DNA of 64,000 nucleotides from Nitrospinaceae bacterium (GCA_024644405.1 JAHELC010000004.1:1-64000); one strand, 5' to 3'; positions 15,951 to 25,660 are shown, numbered from the stretch's first letter. The notes: a model not told the origin generated them from the sequence alone. Translations and numbers: made by a program.

Positions 15951-17069
15951 ATGAATTCTTCCGTTTTTACAGATGACCAGGACTGCCTGCCTTTGCTGTC
16001 GGACGTCGGCCGGGCCTGGCAGGGGTTGGACCGTTCTTCTTCGCCGGAAATGAGCGTGCGCTTGCGGGAGTTGTTTGAACATCTCAATACCCGTTTGGGT
16101 TTTGCCCCGACCGATGAGGGAAAACGCCATCAGGAAACGTTCAATCGGCTGCTCCGCTACGCCTATCCCGAGCTGATGATCGATCTGGCGGACCGGGTGT
16201 ATGTCCAGCACGAACGCCCCATGGTATTTTTGAATCAGGATCATATCCAACTAAACCGCAATGCCGATTCGGATCCGCCTCAGCCTTCGAAATCCCTTGA
16301 AGATCTCGGCCCGGACATGGAAACCCTGTTCCGCGAGCTGGCCGAGACGCTCCAAAACCGGAAAGCTTTGCGGGACGACCCGGTGGTGGTGCGCATGCTG
16401 GCGGAGAGTTACAGTTATTACATGGCGTTGACCAAAAATTTTCCGTGGGAAGATCCACTCAAGGACCAGATTCCGCCGGGGACGGCGCCAGTGCTGGATG
16501 TCGCCACCGGCTTAACGGGGTTCAGCCTGATTCACGACTGGCCCGCGTCTCATCCCAAGCTGGTGCTGGCGGACAGCATGCCGTTCATCGTGGAGGGACT
16601 CACCCATTTTAAGAATCTGCTGGACCGGCGCAACGTGGAAATCCTCCAGGCGGAATTTCCCGAAAGCCCGGGAACCTCTTATAAGTTCGGAACCATTCAC
16701 GTCAGCAAATTCCTGCACCATCTGCAAAGAGACGAACGCAAACAGTTCTTGCGGTGGGCGCAAAACCAGTTGACGCCCGGCGGGCAGTTGTCCGTTATCG
16801 ACACCGATCTCGAGAACCGGATTTTAATTGCCGCCGAGGATTTGGATTACGCCAACAAACTGATGCCGGGGTATCTCTCGACGCTGGTTAAAATTGAAGA
16901 GCGGTTTTGTCACAACCTGGTGGATGATATTCGTGAGATGGGATATGCCGTCCGCAATTTTGATTTTCACGAGTACCACGACGAGACCGACGCCTACAGC
17001 CATTACCCCGGCGACAACCTGCCGATCAAGTTCCTCGGCTTCGAAATCCTCGCGCAAAAGAGTTCCTGA
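15951..17069 (+). CDS. SAM-dependent methyltransferase, unknown substrate
   Basis: A 372-residue protein. The C-terminal half is a class I Rossmann methyltransferase: motif I VLDVATGLTGFSL near 178-190, an acidic strand end LVLADSMPF near 204-212, and a post-motif region TPGGQLSVIDTDLEN near 277-291. The N-terminal 150 residues are helical and not recognised; they may form a dimer or substrate domain. It lies 32 bases after hutH and is probably cotranscribed with it, which may point to a histidine- or urocanate-related substrate. That link is inference only. Confidence 0.75.
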   Translation: MNSSVFTDDQDCLPLLSDVGRAWQGLDRSSSPEMSVRLRELFEHLNTRLGFAPTDEGKRHQETFNRLLRYAYPELMIDLADRVYVQHERPMVFLNQDHIQLNRNADSDPPQPSKSLEDLGPDMETLFRELAETLQNRKALRDDPVVVRMLAESYSYYMALTKNFPWEDPLKDQIPPGTAPVLDVATGLTGFSLIHDWPASHPKLVLADSMPFIVEGLTHFKNLLDRRNVEILQAEFPESPGTSYKFGTIHVSKFLHHLQRDERKQFLRWAQNQLTPGGQLSVIDTDLENRILIAAEDLDYANKLMPGYLSTLVKIEERFCHNLVDDIREMGYAVRNFDFHEYHDETDAYSHYPGDNLPIKFLGFEILAQKSS

Positions 17070-17099
17070 TGGGAATTGCCTCAGTTACCCGGAAGGGAT

Positions 17100-17477
17100 T
17101 TATTTTTCCGGATTGGGTTTGAGGGATTTTTGAACGGTTTGCCATTCGGTGCCGATGGTTTTAAGCGCCTTGGTTTCCATGGTACGGTACAGATCCACTA
17201 TACGTCGGCCCTCGGCGGTCAGTTGCGCGCCGCCTCCGCCTTTCCCGCCTTTGACGCGTGCCACCAGAGGATGTTTGAAGCAGTGATTCATGGTATCGAC
17301 CAGGTCCCACGCCCGGCGGTAGCTGAGTCCCAGCTCGCGCGCGCCGGCGGAAATGGACCCAGTGCGTTCGATGGCTTCCAGCAGATCGACTTTACCCGGG
17401 CCCAGGGCGATGTCCTTGCCAGCCTTGATGCGGATGCGGGGGCGGCAGGTGAATTTGAGTTGTTTGGGTCCAGCCAA
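17100..17477 (-). CDS. ModE-like winged-helix regulator (DNA-binding domain only)
   Basis: A 125-residue protein. The N-terminal domain matches the ModE/LysR-type winged helix: KVDLLEAIERTGSISAGARELGLSYRRAWDLVDTMN at about 28-63, then VKGGKGGGGAQLTAEG, the wing typical of ModE. It lacks the C-terminal TOBE/Mop molybdate-binding domains of E. coli ModE (about 262 residues). Short ModE-like proteins exist; whether this one senses molybdate is unknown. Start is TTG 17477, preceded by AGAGAGG. It follows the NAGPA-domain gene by 10 bases. Two molybdoenzymes occur elsewhere in the window (33.9 and 60.6 kb). Confidence 0.8.
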   Translation of the reverse strand: MAGPKQLKFTCRPRIRIKAGKDIALGPGKVDLLEAIERTGSISAGARELGLSYRRAWDLVDTMNHCFKHPLVARVKGGKGGGGAQLTAEGRRIVDLYRTMETKALKTIGTEWQTVQKSLKPNPEK

Positions 17478-17487
17478 GGAAACCTCT

Positions 17488-18354
17488 CTACTTTTTAGAG
17501 GGGGAGAGGCGGGTGATGCCCACCACGTTGGGAATCGGCCAGGCCAGGGTGTTGGCGTCGGTTTCGTTGGCCCCAGTCGAATAGCTTCCCACAAATTCCA
17601 GTTCGTTTTTTCCTGAATGAACATACATCTGGGCTTCGGAGCCGCCCTCCACGTACATGGCACGCTTCAATTGGATAGGTAAATTCAGCAGATTGTCGAT
17701 CAAATCGTGAGTGCTGAACGGGGATCGCACATGGATAAACAGGATGTCTCCCGTTTGATTCATCCCGATGGCCGCGGTGCTCCATTTTTTATCCTGTTGT
17801 TCCCAGACATTTTTACCGTCGCAGGAAATCATGCGGATGCTTTGGACCAGCGTGTGATACAACTTTCGCAACTGGTCCACGCTCTGGCAATCCCGGTCCA
17901 GGATCTGGGCGTGCGGCAGAGACTTCTTTTTGGGGTCAAATACCAGCAAGGCGCGGTCCTTGGAGTACCAGCGGTTGTTGACGTGGCCGAAGGTCCTCAT
18001 CAGGGAGACACTGGTGAGTTTATCGGCCTGATACATGCTGGCATTGATGGCCGCGACCATTCCGTTTTGCCGGACCCATTGTTTGGCTGACAGGCGCTTG
18101 CCCCCGGGTGATGCCGAGGCATTCAGGAGCCGGAACTGAAACTGTTTGGGATCGATCTTTAATATACGAATCAGGTTGTCGCCCACGTCGGATTTATCGG
18201 GCGAGATAAAGGCCCCATATTCCAACCCCGGTTCCAACCGTATCCACGGTTTATGTTTCGATTTGTTCTGGGCGGCGGGGTCCTGGGAAAGGAGCCCGAA
18301 TCCTGCCAATGCTGCTGTAATAAGGACCAGGCAGGTGAAGATTCTTTGAGTCAT
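17488..18354 (-). CDS. Secreted phosphodiester glycosidase-like (NAGPA domain) protein
   Basis: A 288-residue protein with a Sec signal (MTQRIFTCLVLITAALAGFG). The NAGPA/DUF2233 domain follows: VAAINASMYQ near 99-108, AAIGMNQTGDILFIHVRSPF near 196-215 and MYVEGGSEAQMYV near 237-249, where related proteins have N-x-G-F and GGGSS elements. In animals the domain removes GlcNAc from phosphodiesters; bacterial roles are mostly unknown. ATG 18354 is supported by the AAAAGG upstream and the signal peptide; a longer frame to 18510 is rejected. Confidence 0.75.
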   Translation of the reverse strand: MTQRIFTCLVLITAALAGFGLLSQDPAAQNKSKHKPWIRLEPGLEYGAFISPDKSDVGDNLIRILKIDPKQFQFRLLNASASPGGKRLSAKQWVRQNGMVAAINASMYQADKLTSVSLMRTFGHVNNRWYSKDRALLVFDPKKKSLPHAQILDRDCQSVDQLRKLYHTLVQSIRMISCDGKNVWEQQDKKWSTAAIGMNQTGDILFIHVRSPFSTHDLIDNLLNLPIQLKRAMYVEGGSEAQMYVHSGKNELEFVGSYSTGANETDANTLAWPIPNVVGITRLSPSKK

Positions 18355-18556
18355 GGATTTGCCTTTTAAAATCTTAAGGGTGATTTCAGCCAACAAGATG
18401 ACGATGGGAGTTCCAGGATGGCCAAGCTCAAGACTTCGGCTGATTATATCAGGAATTTCATGGAGATCAGGGGCAAATTCATGAATTCGTTTGTGTTGTT
18501 TTTCGCTCAAGTAGAGGAAAGAAGGGTTAAATATGGTGAAATTGTGTAACCATCAG

Positions 18557-18584
18557 TTGATTATGATAATAATTCGTTTATAAT
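18557..18584 (+). promoter_or_regulatory. Promoter of the DUF4399 lipoprotein operon
   Basis: TTGATT (18557-18562) and a perfect TATAAT (18579-18584) are separated by 16 bases in a very AT-rich stretch. It gives a leader of about 115 bases before the lipoprotein gene. Apart from this, the 350-base gap 18355-18704 holds nothing I recognise. Confidence 0.55.
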
Positions 18585-18704
18585 AGATTAACTTTGAATG
18601 TATCACTGATTTATCATTGATTAAGAGCAGTTTTCTGTTAATTTAAGGTCCAGATTCGGGATGTTGCATCCGCTGAAACTAGACCCTCAAAAAAAGGTGC
18701 GAAT

Positions 18705-19184
18705 ATGAGCTTATTGGTGCGATGTGGGTCTGTTTTTTTGATGGTTTTGCTGGTGGGATGCGCCTCCGAGGGTGGAGGAGATAAAATGTCCTCCAAGAAA
18801 ATGGAGGGTTCCGGCGGCGAAGTCCATCAGATGAAATCCATGATGGGCGCGGGTGTGACCATTGTTAAACCGGCACCGATGGCAGACGTGACCAGTCCCG
18901 TCGAAGTTTGTATGGAAACCCAGGGCTATGTTGTTGAACCCGCCAAAAACGGAGTCAACGAAGGGAAAGGGCATCACCACTTGATTATCGACGCGGACCT
19001 GCCCGATCTCAGTCAGCCGGTACCCAAGGATGCGCAGCACATCCATATGGGCGACGGGTCGACGTGCAAAACAATTGAATTATCCAAGGGGAAGATGTAT
19101 ACCATTAAGGCTTTGTTCGCCAGAGGCAATCACGTTCCTTACGACCCCCCGGTTACCGATTCCGTAGTTGTTTTTGTAAAGTAA
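18705..19184 (+). CDS. DUF4399-domain lipoprotein
   Basis: A 159-residue lipoprotein with lipobox LLVGC (Cys19). The mature part carries the DUF4399 pattern: ITIVKPAP-type strand (VTIVKPAPMADVTSPVEVCM), EGKGHHHLIID, HIHMGDGSTCKTIEL and HVPYDPPVTDSVVVFVK. The histidine cluster GKGHHHLIID is the most conserved part and might bind metal; the family has no known function. A 57-residue lipoprotein gene follows 25 bases later and shares the operon. Confidence 0.8.
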   Translation: MSLLVRCGSVFLMVLLVGCASEGGGDKMSSKKMEGSGGEVHQMKSMMGAGVTIVKPAPMADVTSPVEVCMETQGYVVEPAKNGVNEGKGHHHLIIDADLPDLSQPVPKDAQHIHMGDGSTCKTIELSKGKMYTIKALFARGNHVPYDPPVTDSVVVFVK

Positions 19185-19209
19185 AAATAAATCAAACAGG
19201 GAGATGGAC

Positions 19210-19383
19210 ATGAACATTTTGTGTAGAGTATTAGCAGTATTTTTTATTCTGGTCCTCGTCGGCTGTGAAACGACCGGTGGTTCCGGTGGCGGGTCTGCTG
19301 CCAGTGTTTCGGATAGCGGCGGAATGACTGATGAACAACTCGTAAAGATGGGTATCAAAGAAACCTACGATAAAAGACAGTAA
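19210..19383 (+). CDS. Very small lipoprotein
   Basis: A 57-residue lipoprotein: MNILCRVLAVFFILVLVGC gives a clear lipobox at Cys19, then a Gly/Ser-rich linker and MTDEQLVKMGIKETYDKRQ. ATG 19210 is preceded by AGGGAG at 7 bases; ATG 19204 overlaps that site. No family is recognised. It is the second gene of the operon with the DUF4399 lipoprotein and is followed by a strong terminator. Confidence 0.65.
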   Translation: MNILCRVLAVFFILVLVGCETTGGSGGGSAASVSDSGGMTDEQLVKMGIKETYDKRQ

Positions 19384-19403
19384 TTTATTTGGGTATTAAG
19401 AAG

Positions 19404-19434
19404 CGCGGGCCTCACAAGGCCCGCGTTTTTTTTT
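19404..19434 (+). terminator. Rho-independent terminator
   Basis: An 8-bp GC stem CGCGGGCC/GGCCCGCG with a 6-base loop is followed by nine T residues. It ends the two-lipoprotein operon. A HAD-hydrolase gene on the other strand ends at 19448. Confidence 0.9.
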
Positions 19435-19447
19435 GCTTGAAACCGGT

Positions 19448-20149
19448 TTACCGGGAATCGAGCGGAGTCAGGAATTCCGAGAGGCTTTCCAGGATAATGT
19501 CCGCGCCGGGGAAATCAATATTCTGGTTGAGTCGGTTTCTGACAATGATGCAGGCCATGCCCGCCTCTCGGGCGGCGGTGAGGCCCTTCAGCGCGTCTTC
19601 CACCACCACACATTTCGCCGGCGGCAGGCCCAGTTCCCGTGCCGCTTCCAGGAAAATATCCGGAGCGGGTTTTTCCGGCCGGGGCGGGGCTTTGCCCAGG
19701 ATGGTTTGAATCAATGCGTCCGCATTTTCGTTTTTGAGGATGGCGCGGATGTCGTGGGCCCACGAACCGGAAGCGATCGCCACTTTGAACCGTCCGTTTA
19801 AGCCCTGGATGAATTGTTTGGCTTCGGGAAACAACTTGATGTCGCCGTTCCGGCAGAACCGGGAATAGATTTCGAATTTCTGTTGCCGCATGTCCTCCGG
19901 CGTTGCGTCCAGCTTTAAATCGTAGCGCTCAATTTCTCCCTGAATGCCTTTGCCCTTGGACGTGAACTCCACCCAGTACTCTTCCGGATCGATGCTGTGT
20001 CCATAGCGTTCAAAAACTTCGTTATAGGCGCGGTAATGGAACGGCTCCGAATCGGCGATCAGGCCGTCGAAATCGAGAATGACGCCTTCGCTCCGGTCCA
20101 GCAGTGCCTTCAGTTTGTGCATTCTTTCCGAAGAACCAATTTCGCTCAT
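19448..20149 (-). CDS. HAD-superfamily hydrolase (phosphoglucomutase/phosphatase-like)
   Basis: A 233-residue cytosolic HAD-IA protein. Motif I is DFDGLIADSE near residues 22-31 (nucleophile the first Asp), motif II is VAIASGS near 115-121, and motif III/IV is KCVVVEDALKGLTAAREAGM near 176-195. These fit beta-phosphoglucomutase-like phosphatases; the substrate cannot be read from sequence. It follows lepB by 28 bases on the same strand and may be cotranscribed with lepA-lepB. Confidence 0.9.
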   Translation of the reverse strand: MSEIGSSERMHKLKALLDRSEGVILDFDGLIADSEPFHYRAYNEVFERYGHSIDPEEYWVEFTSKGKGIQGEIERYDLKLDATPEDMRQQKFEIYSRFCRNGDIKLFPEAKQFIQGLNGRFKVAIASGSWAHDIRAILKNENADALIQTILGKAPPRPEKPAPDIFLEAARELGLPPAKCVVVEDALKGLTAAREAGMACIIVRNRLNQNIDFPGADIILESLSEFLTPLDSR

Positions 20150-20177
20150 AGGGGTTTGAAGGGATAAAAGAGTCGAC

Positions 20178-20861
20178 TCAACGATAAACCGAGTTGCCGA
20201 GGCGATCCGTGCGCAGGCCGGTATCCTCGCTGTCCCAGGACCAGTAAATCCATTGCGCCTTGCCGCGTAAATTTTTCAGATCTAAAAATCCCCACATCCG
20301 GCTGTCGTGACTGTTCTCCCGGTTATCCCCCATGACAAAAATATGTCCCTCTGGAATGCGCCGAGGCGGCATGTTGTCCCTGGGGACCAGTGAGGACGGG
20401 GGTTGCGAGTGATGCGCATACGGTTCTTTCAACAGCTTGTCGTTGATATACACTCTCTGCTGGATCACCTGAAGGGTTTCTCCCGGCAGTCCGACCACCC
20501 GCTTGATAAAATCCTTGGAGGGATCTTCGGGATATTTGAAAACGACAATGTCCCCACGCTCCGGAACGCTGGAGAAAAAATGATAGTCCGGAAACAGTTG
20601 GATGCTGGTAAACGGGATTTCGTTGGGAACATGAATGCTGTAGCTGAACTTGGAAACCAATAGATGGTCCCCGATCAGCAAGGTCGGTTCCATGGATCCA
20701 GACGGGATTTTGAACGCTTGAATGATGAAGGTCCGGATCAGCAGGGCCAGGATCAGCGCGATGATCAGCGCTTCCGCGTATTCCCGGACGACGGTTTTCT
20801 GCGGTTTTTCGGCCTTCAGGACTTCTGCCGATTCTTCAGTATTTTCCGGTTTATTTGACAT
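20178..20861 (-). CDS. lepB: Signal peptidase I
   Basis: A 227-residue inner-membrane protease that removes Sec and Tat signal peptides. One N-terminal helix ([20 protein letters not shown]) precedes the catalytic Ser56 in [10 protein letters not shown]. The catalytic Lys120 is in [11 protein letters not shown], and the box E motif [14 protein letters not shown] is present. Its start overlaps the end of lepA by 11 bases, which suggests translational coupling. Confidence 0.97.
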   Translation of the reverse strand: MSNKPENTEESAEVLKAEKPQKTVVREYAEALIIALILALLIRTFIIQAFKIPSGSMEPTLLIGDHLLVSKFSYSIHVPNEIPFTSIQLFPDYHFFSSVPERGDIVVFKYPEDPSKDFIKRVVGLPGETLQVIQQRVYINDKLLKEPYAHHSQPPSSLVPRDNMPPRRIPEGHIFVMGDNRENSHDSRMWGFLDLKNLRGKAQWIYWSWDSEDTGLRTDRLGNSVYR

Positions 20862-22653
20862 CCGTTCTCAGTACCGCCAAAAATGCTTCCTGCGGAATTT
20901 CCACTTTGCCGATGAGTTTCATTTTCTTTTTGCCGGCTTTTTGTTTCTCCAGCAATTTTCGTTTTCGGGTGATGTCACCGCCGTAGCACTTGGCCAGAAC
21001 ATTTTTGCGGAGAGCTTTGACGGCCTCCTTGGCGATGACTTTACCGCCGACCGAGGCCTGGATGGCTACCTCGAACATTTGCCGGGGGATCTGTTCCTTG
21101 AGTCTTTTGACCAGCTCCCGCCCTCGCGGGTAGGCTTTGTCCTTGTGAACGATCATCGAAAGCGCGTCCACCAGCTCCCCATTGAACAGGATGTCCAACT
21201 TTACCAGATTTGATTCCCGGAAATCTATAAAATCATAATCGAACGAAGCGTATCCCTTGGTCGAGGACTTGAGCTGGTCGTAGAAATCCAGCACGATTTC
21301 GCTGAACGGCATATCGTACTGCATGAGCACGGTTTTGGGAGTCAGGTATTCCATCTTGGTTTGGATGCCACGGCGGTCGCGGGTCAACGCCATGATGGTG
21401 CCCACATATTCCTCCGGCATGATGATGGTTCCCGCCACGTACGGTTCTTCAATCCGGTCGGCCCGCGTTTGCCGGATCAGGTTCACCGGGTTGTCGATCA
21501 TCTCTTCTTCGCCGTTTTCGTGAATCAACCGGTAGATGACGGTCGGCGCCGTGGTCAACAGTTCCACCCGGTACTCCCGCTCCAGCCGCTCGCGCACGAT
21601 CTCCATGTGCAGGAGTCCCAGAAATCCGCAGCGGAAACCGAAACCCAGTGCCGCCGAGGTTTCCGGTTCGTAAGTGAACGAGGAGTCGTTCAACCGGAGT
21701 TTCTTGAGTGCGTCGCGGAGCGGTTCGTAGTGGTCGCCCTGTATGGGATAGAGACCGCTGAACACCATGGGCTTGACATCCTTGTACCCGGCCAGCGGTT
21801 TTGCGCAGGGCCGGCCGGCTTCGGTGATGGTATCGCCGATATGGGTCTGGTCGAGTTGCTTGATGCCGGCGATGATATATCCCACTTCACCGGCGCTCAA
21901 TTGTTTGACCCGGCGGGGGGCTGGGGTAAAAGTGCCCAGTTCCTCCACCTCGAATTGATTGCCCGTCGCTATCATCCTTATGTTCATGTCCTCTTTGATT
22001 GTGCCGTCCATCACCCGGGTCAGGGTGATCACGCCGCGGTAGGAGTCGTACCAGGAATCGAACAGCAGGCTTTGCAGCGGGTTGTCGATATTTCCTGAAG
22101 GAGGCGGAATGAGGCGGACAACCGCTTCCAGGATGTCCTTGATGCCGATACCCTCCTTGGCGCTGGTCAGAATCGCGTCGGTCGAGTCGATCTGCAAAAC
22201 GTCTTCCAGTTGTTCCATGACCCCTTCCGGATCGGCGCTGGGCAGGTCGATTTTGTTGATGACGGGAATGATGTGCAGATCGTGTTGCATCGCCAGGTTG
22301 ACGTTGGCGATCGTCTGTGCCTGGATGCCCTGCGACGCGTCGACCACCAGCAGGACACCCTCGCAGGCCGCCAGACTGCGCGACACTTCGTAGGTGAAAT
22401 CGACATGGCCGGGGGTATCGATCATGTTAAAAACGTAATGCTCTCCATCATCCGCCTTGTAGTGAAGACGCACGGTCTGCGCCTTGATGGTGATGCCGCG
22501 CTCGCGTTCCAGGTCCATGCTGTCCAGAACCTGGTCCTTCATCTCTCTTTTCTGCAAGCCGCCTGTCTCGAGAATCAGTTTGTCCGCCAGCGTGGACTTG
22601 CCGTGATCGATATGGGCGATGATGGAAAAATTACGTATGTTTTTTAATGGCAT
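20851..22653 (-). CDS. lepA: Elongation factor 4 (LepA)
   Basis: A 600-residue translational GTPase, the usual length. The G1 motif [14 protein letters not shown] is at the N-terminus, followed by [19 protein letters not shown] and NKIDLPSA. The C-terminal EF4-specific domain ends with [24 protein letters not shown], typical of LepA. It promotes back-translocation or ribosome assembly and initiation under stress. It heads the lepA-lepB-HAD gene group. Confidence 0.97.
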   Translation of the reverse strand: MPLKNIRNFSIIAHIDHGKSTLADKLILETGGLQKREMKDQVLDSMDLERERGITIKAQTVRLHYKADDGEHYVFNMIDTPGHVDFTYEVSRSLAACEGVLLVVDASQGIQAQTIANVNLAMQHDLHIIPVINKIDLPSADPEGVMEQLEDVLQIDSTDAILTSAKEGIGIKDILEAVVRLIPPPSGNIDNPLQSLLFDSWYDSYRGVITLTRVMDGTIKEDMNIRMIATGNQFEVEELGTFTPAPRRVKQLSAGEVGYIIAGIKQLDQTHIGDTITEAGRPCAKPLAGYKDVKPMVFSGLYPIQGDHYEPLRDALKKLRLNDSSFTYEPETSAALGFGFRCGFLGLLHMEIVRERLEREYRVELLTTAPTVIYRLIHENGEEEMIDNPVNLIRQTRADRIEEPYVAGTIIMPEEYVGTIMALTRDRRGIQTKMEYLTPKTVLMQYDMPFSEIVLDFYDQLKSSTKGYASFDYDFIDFRESNLVKLDILFNGELVDALSMIVHKDKAYPRGRELVKRLKEQIPRQMFEVAIQASVGGKVIAKEAVKALRKNVLAKCYGGDITRKRKLLEKQKAGKKKMKLIGKVEIPQEAFLAVLRTDVK

Positions 22654-22762
22654 GAAAATTTTGTGTTGGCTTTCAAATCAATGAGTGGTCGTTTCAATCT
22701 GCAAACAGACCGGGTCAGGGTTGATGTGAGGCGGGAGTCAGCGGACCCGCCGGAAACCGGGC

Positions 22763-23851
22763 CTACGTGGTTCCGGCATCCACCTGGGGAATCGATACCC
22801 CCGGGGGCGATTTCCGGGAAGGAGTTTTAACGGTCCATTGCGCGGTTTTCTGCAGTGTCAAGGGCAGGGGGTGAAGATCGGACAACCGTTTTAGATCATC
22901 CCGCCAATCATGGAACCGGAGTTTGATCGCTTCGTAATCCCGGGCGTTGTCGATATCCAGCGCCGCTCCGGGCAGAGGGGATTCCAGTCCCATGAATCGC
23001 GTATCCATAATATTTGAGATACATTCCTCCAGTCCCTGCTTGGGAACCCAAGACCGGAAAAACCGCACCAGGGGCTTGAGGTTCAGCCATGAAAAAAACA
23101 GGCCCAGCAGTAATCCGATGTAATACCGGTAACGGCTCTTCTTGTCCTTGCCGATGATTTCCCACCCGAAGAGAATCACGTTTCTAAAATTGCGCTGGTA
23201 CCGGTACTGGTACATCTGTTGCACATAATGACGATTTCCTATGCGGATGGGTTTGACCAGGTGCAGGTTGTTGATCCGGTACCGTCGCTCTTTTAGATGA
23301 AGGTACGCCATTTGGATTCCCGGTTTTCCCGGCTCGGGATAAAAGGGCCTGAGGCTTTCTTCCGGAGTTAAACCCGTCAGAAGATCATAATTTTCAAGAT
23401 CACTGTTTTGAATAAAATAATCGATTTCGTGCGACGTGATCAAGGGTGAATCGCAGGGAACCACCAGGACCGTCCGGTCCCGGTAGGGGGAATTCTCCAG
23501 TTCGTTTTCGGGCACTCCTTCCGGCAGAGTGTGCAAAAAACTGTGCCAGACGTTTTCGTAGAGATTCCGTTTTTGCTCCAGCACATGGATGGGTTTCGGA
23601 CTGATCCGGTTGATGCCGTCTGCGTCGAGGTGCTTCAAAAGGGCGTCGCGCGGGCCGGTGATGGTGATACTGCGAACGGACTCCGCTCCCTGTAAGGCTT
23701 CAATCACATAGCTGATCACGCATTTACCCTCGATCGGCAGGAAGGCTTTGTGCTGATGGTTCACCTTGTAGCTGTCTTTGCCCTCCCCAGCGACCAATAG
23801 GGCATCGTATTGTTTTGATTCCATGGCCATGTCCCCGCTGGCTGCTTTCAT
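22763..23851 (-). CDS. MobA/GlmU-like nucleotidyltransferase, unknown substrate
   Basis: A protein of about 362 residues. The N-terminal region YDALLVAGEGKDSYKVNHQHKAFLPIEGKCVISYVIEAL follows the nucleotide-sugar/molybdopterin nucleotidyltransferase pattern (LAGG-x-GKR...K then the second strand), but with AGEGKDS in place of the usual AGGxGxR. Asp residues in VLVVPCDSPLIT mark the metal-binding strand. The last 130 residues are not recognised and include a possible membrane-associated stretch (YYIGLLLGLFFSWLNL). The start is uncertain (ATG 23851, 23830 or 23824). It has no near partner that would identify the substrate. Confidence 0.65.
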   Translation of the reverse strand: MKAASGDMAMESKQYDALLVAGEGKDSYKVNHQHKAFLPIEGKCVISYVIEALQGAESVRSITITGPRDALLKHLDADGINRISPKPIHVLEQKRNLYENVWHSFLHTLPEGVPENELENSPYRDRTVLVVPCDSPLITSHEIDYFIQNSDLENYDLLTGLTPEESLRPFYPEPGKPGIQMAYLHLKERRYRINNLHLVKPIRIGNRHYVQQMYQYRYQRNFRNVILFGWEIIGKDKKSRYRYYIGLLLGLFFSWLNLKPLVRFFRSWVPKQGLEECISNIMDTRFMGLESPLPGAALDIDNARDYEAIKLRFHDWRDDLKRLSDLHPLPLTLQKTAQWTVKTPSRKSPPGVSIPQVDAGTT

Positions 23852-24042
23852 GAGAAACACTCAATTATATAATATTAAAGCCGGAAATAATGATCAAAAT
23901 GCGAAATCGGGCCATTCTCTTGAAGGGCCTATAAATCAAGGCGATTTTTTTCCGGAGAGCGATTTTGGGCCTTGATCTCCCCCGAGAATTTGATTATACA
24001 CAGTATTCATCTGTAACCGCTCCACCGGGAACCCTTCATTTC

Positions 24043-25161
24043 ATGTCTGCCAACACGCCGTTAAAAACCACGCCGTTTTTTGAAATCCACAAAAAACTGA
24101 ACGGCAAGATGGTGCCCTTCGCCGGGTGGAACATGCCCATCCAATATGCCGGGGTGATGGAGGAACACCGGGCAGTACGCGCGGGTGTGGGGGTGTTCGA
24201 CGTCAGCCATATGGGGGAAATTGACGTCCGGGGCCGCGAGGCCAAACCGTTTCTCCAGAAATTGCTGACCAATGACATGGAACAACTCGACAACGGCGGC
24301 ATCCTGTATTCGCTGATGTGCTATGAGAATGGCGGTGTGGTGGACGATTTGTTGGTGCACCGGTTCGCGGAGGATCATTATTTCCTGTGCGTCAACGCCT
24401 CCAATACGGACAAGGATTTTGAGTGGGCAAGCCGCCTGGCCGGAGAATTTGACGTGCAGGTGATCAACATCAGCGACCGCACCGCCCAGCTGGCGATTCA
24501 AGGTCCCAAGGCCGAGCCCCTGCTGCAGAAGCTGGCCGATGTGGCGCTGGGAGATATGGCCTATTACCGCTTCCAGAAAGGCCGGGTGAGCGGCGTCGAG
24601 GCCGTCATTTCCCGCACCGGGTATACCGGCGAGGACGGGTTTGAAATTTACCTGGATGCGGGTTCAGCGGTGCCGGTGTTCGAGTCATTATTGGAGACGG
24701 GAAAGAAATTCGATCTGCAACCCATCGGCCTGGGCGCCCGGGATACCCTGCGCATGGAAATGGGTTACGCACTTTACGGCCAGGAGATCGATGCCGACCA
24801 TTCACCTCTGGAAGCGGGTCTGGGCTGGGTCATCAAGCTCAAGAAAACCGACGCCTTTATAGGACAAGAACCTCTTAGAAATCAAAAGGATAAAGGCATA
24901 ACGCACAAGCTGGTCGGAATCACATTGACCGACCGTGGCGTGCCCCGTTCTCATTACCCGGTGCTGCATGACGGGACCCCGGTGGGCGAGGTGACCAGCG
25001 GAACTTTTTCACCGACCTTGAATACCGGGGTGGCCTTGTGTAATGTACCCACGGAATTATCAAAACCCGGCACGCGGCTGGAAATCGCCATCCGCAACTC
25101 GACGGTTGCGGGAGAGGTGACGTCCCTGCCGTTTGTTCCCAGCCGGGTGAAAAAAAAATAA
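24043..25161 (+). CDS. gcvT: Glycine cleavage system T protein (aminomethyltransferase)
   Basis: A 372-residue cytosolic enzyme. It transfers the methylene carbon from the aminomethyl-lipoyl arm of GcvH to tetrahydrofolate, releasing ammonia. The N-terminus shows KMVPFAGWNMPIQY and VGVFDVSHMGEIDVRG; the centre has ISRTGYTGEDGFEIY, and GARDTLRMEMGYALYGQEID follows, all typical of GcvT. ATG 24043 matches the family N-terminus; the upstream in-frame extension to 23965 has no support. gcvH and gcvPA follow. A glycine riboswitch was sought in 23852-24042 and not seen. Confidence 0.95.
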   Translation: MSANTPLKTTPFFEIHKKLNGKMVPFAGWNMPIQYAGVMEEHRAVRAGVGVFDVSHMGEIDVRGREAKPFLQKLLTNDMEQLDNGGILYSLMCYENGGVVDDLLVHRFAEDHYFLCVNASNTDKDFEWASRLAGEFDVQVINISDRTAQLAIQGPKAEPLLQKLADVALGDMAYYRFQKGRVSGVEAVISRTGYTGEDGFEIYLDAGSAVPVFESLLETGKKFDLQPIGLGARDTLRMEMGYALYGQEIDADHSPLEAGLGWVIKLKKTDAFIGQEPLRNQKDKGITHKLVGITLTDRGVPRSHYPVLHDGTPVGEVTSGTFSPTLNTGVALCNVPTELSKPGTRLEIAIRNSTVAGEVTSLPFVPSRVKKK

Positions 25162-25245
25162 AAACCCTGAACTCTGTAAGCTTCAAATTACCGGGTTTCG
25201 GATTAACATTTTCAATCGCAGACGAACAACAACAAGGAGGCGAGG

Positions 25246-25635
25246 ATGGAGGTCCCGAAAGATCTTCGATACACGAAAGAACACGAATGGCTGAAAGTGG
25301 ATGGGACCAAGGGAGTGGTTGGCATCACCCATTTCGCCCAGGACCAGTTGGGTGACGTGGTGTTTGTCGAGGTGCCCGCGGTGGGAACCGAGTTGGGACA
25401 GGAGAACACCTTTGGAGTGGTGGAGTCGGTCAAAACCGTATCCGATTTGTATGCCCCGGTCGCCGGCAAGGTCGTCGCCGTCAACAAGGATCTGGAAGCC
25501 AGCCCCGAACTGGTCAACAAGGACCCCTACGGCAAAGGCTGGATGATCGAAATCGAACTGTCCGATTCCGGTCAGTCCAACGGCTTGCTTTCTGCAGACG
25601 ATTACGAAGCTTTCATCAAGGAACAGCAGGGATAA
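25246..25635 (+). CDS. gcvH: Glycine cleavage system H protein
   Basis: A 129-residue lipoyl carrier. Lys63 in VVESVKTVSDLYAP is the lipoylation site. The start MEVPKDLRYTKEHEWL is standard and is preceded by AAGGAGG. It shuttles the aminomethyl group between the P and T proteins and passes reducing equivalents to a lipoamide dehydrogenase. A gene for such an enzyme type lies at 27.7 kb and another at 32.4 kb, but neither is in this operon. Confidence 0.96.
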   Translation: MEVPKDLRYTKEHEWLKVDGTKGVVGITHFAQDQLGDVVFVEVPAVGTELGQENTFGVVESVKTVSDLYAPVAGKVVAVNKDLEASPELVNKDPYGKGWMIEIELSDSGQSNGLLSADDYEAFIKEQQG

Positions 25636-25660
25636 TCAGCATCCCGCATCCAACGGACAC

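Noticed and set aside
23852-24042. Glycine riboswitch upstream of gcvT
   Set aside because: A GGAGAG string near 23955 was tempting, but the paired conserved bulges and stems of the aptamer are not present.
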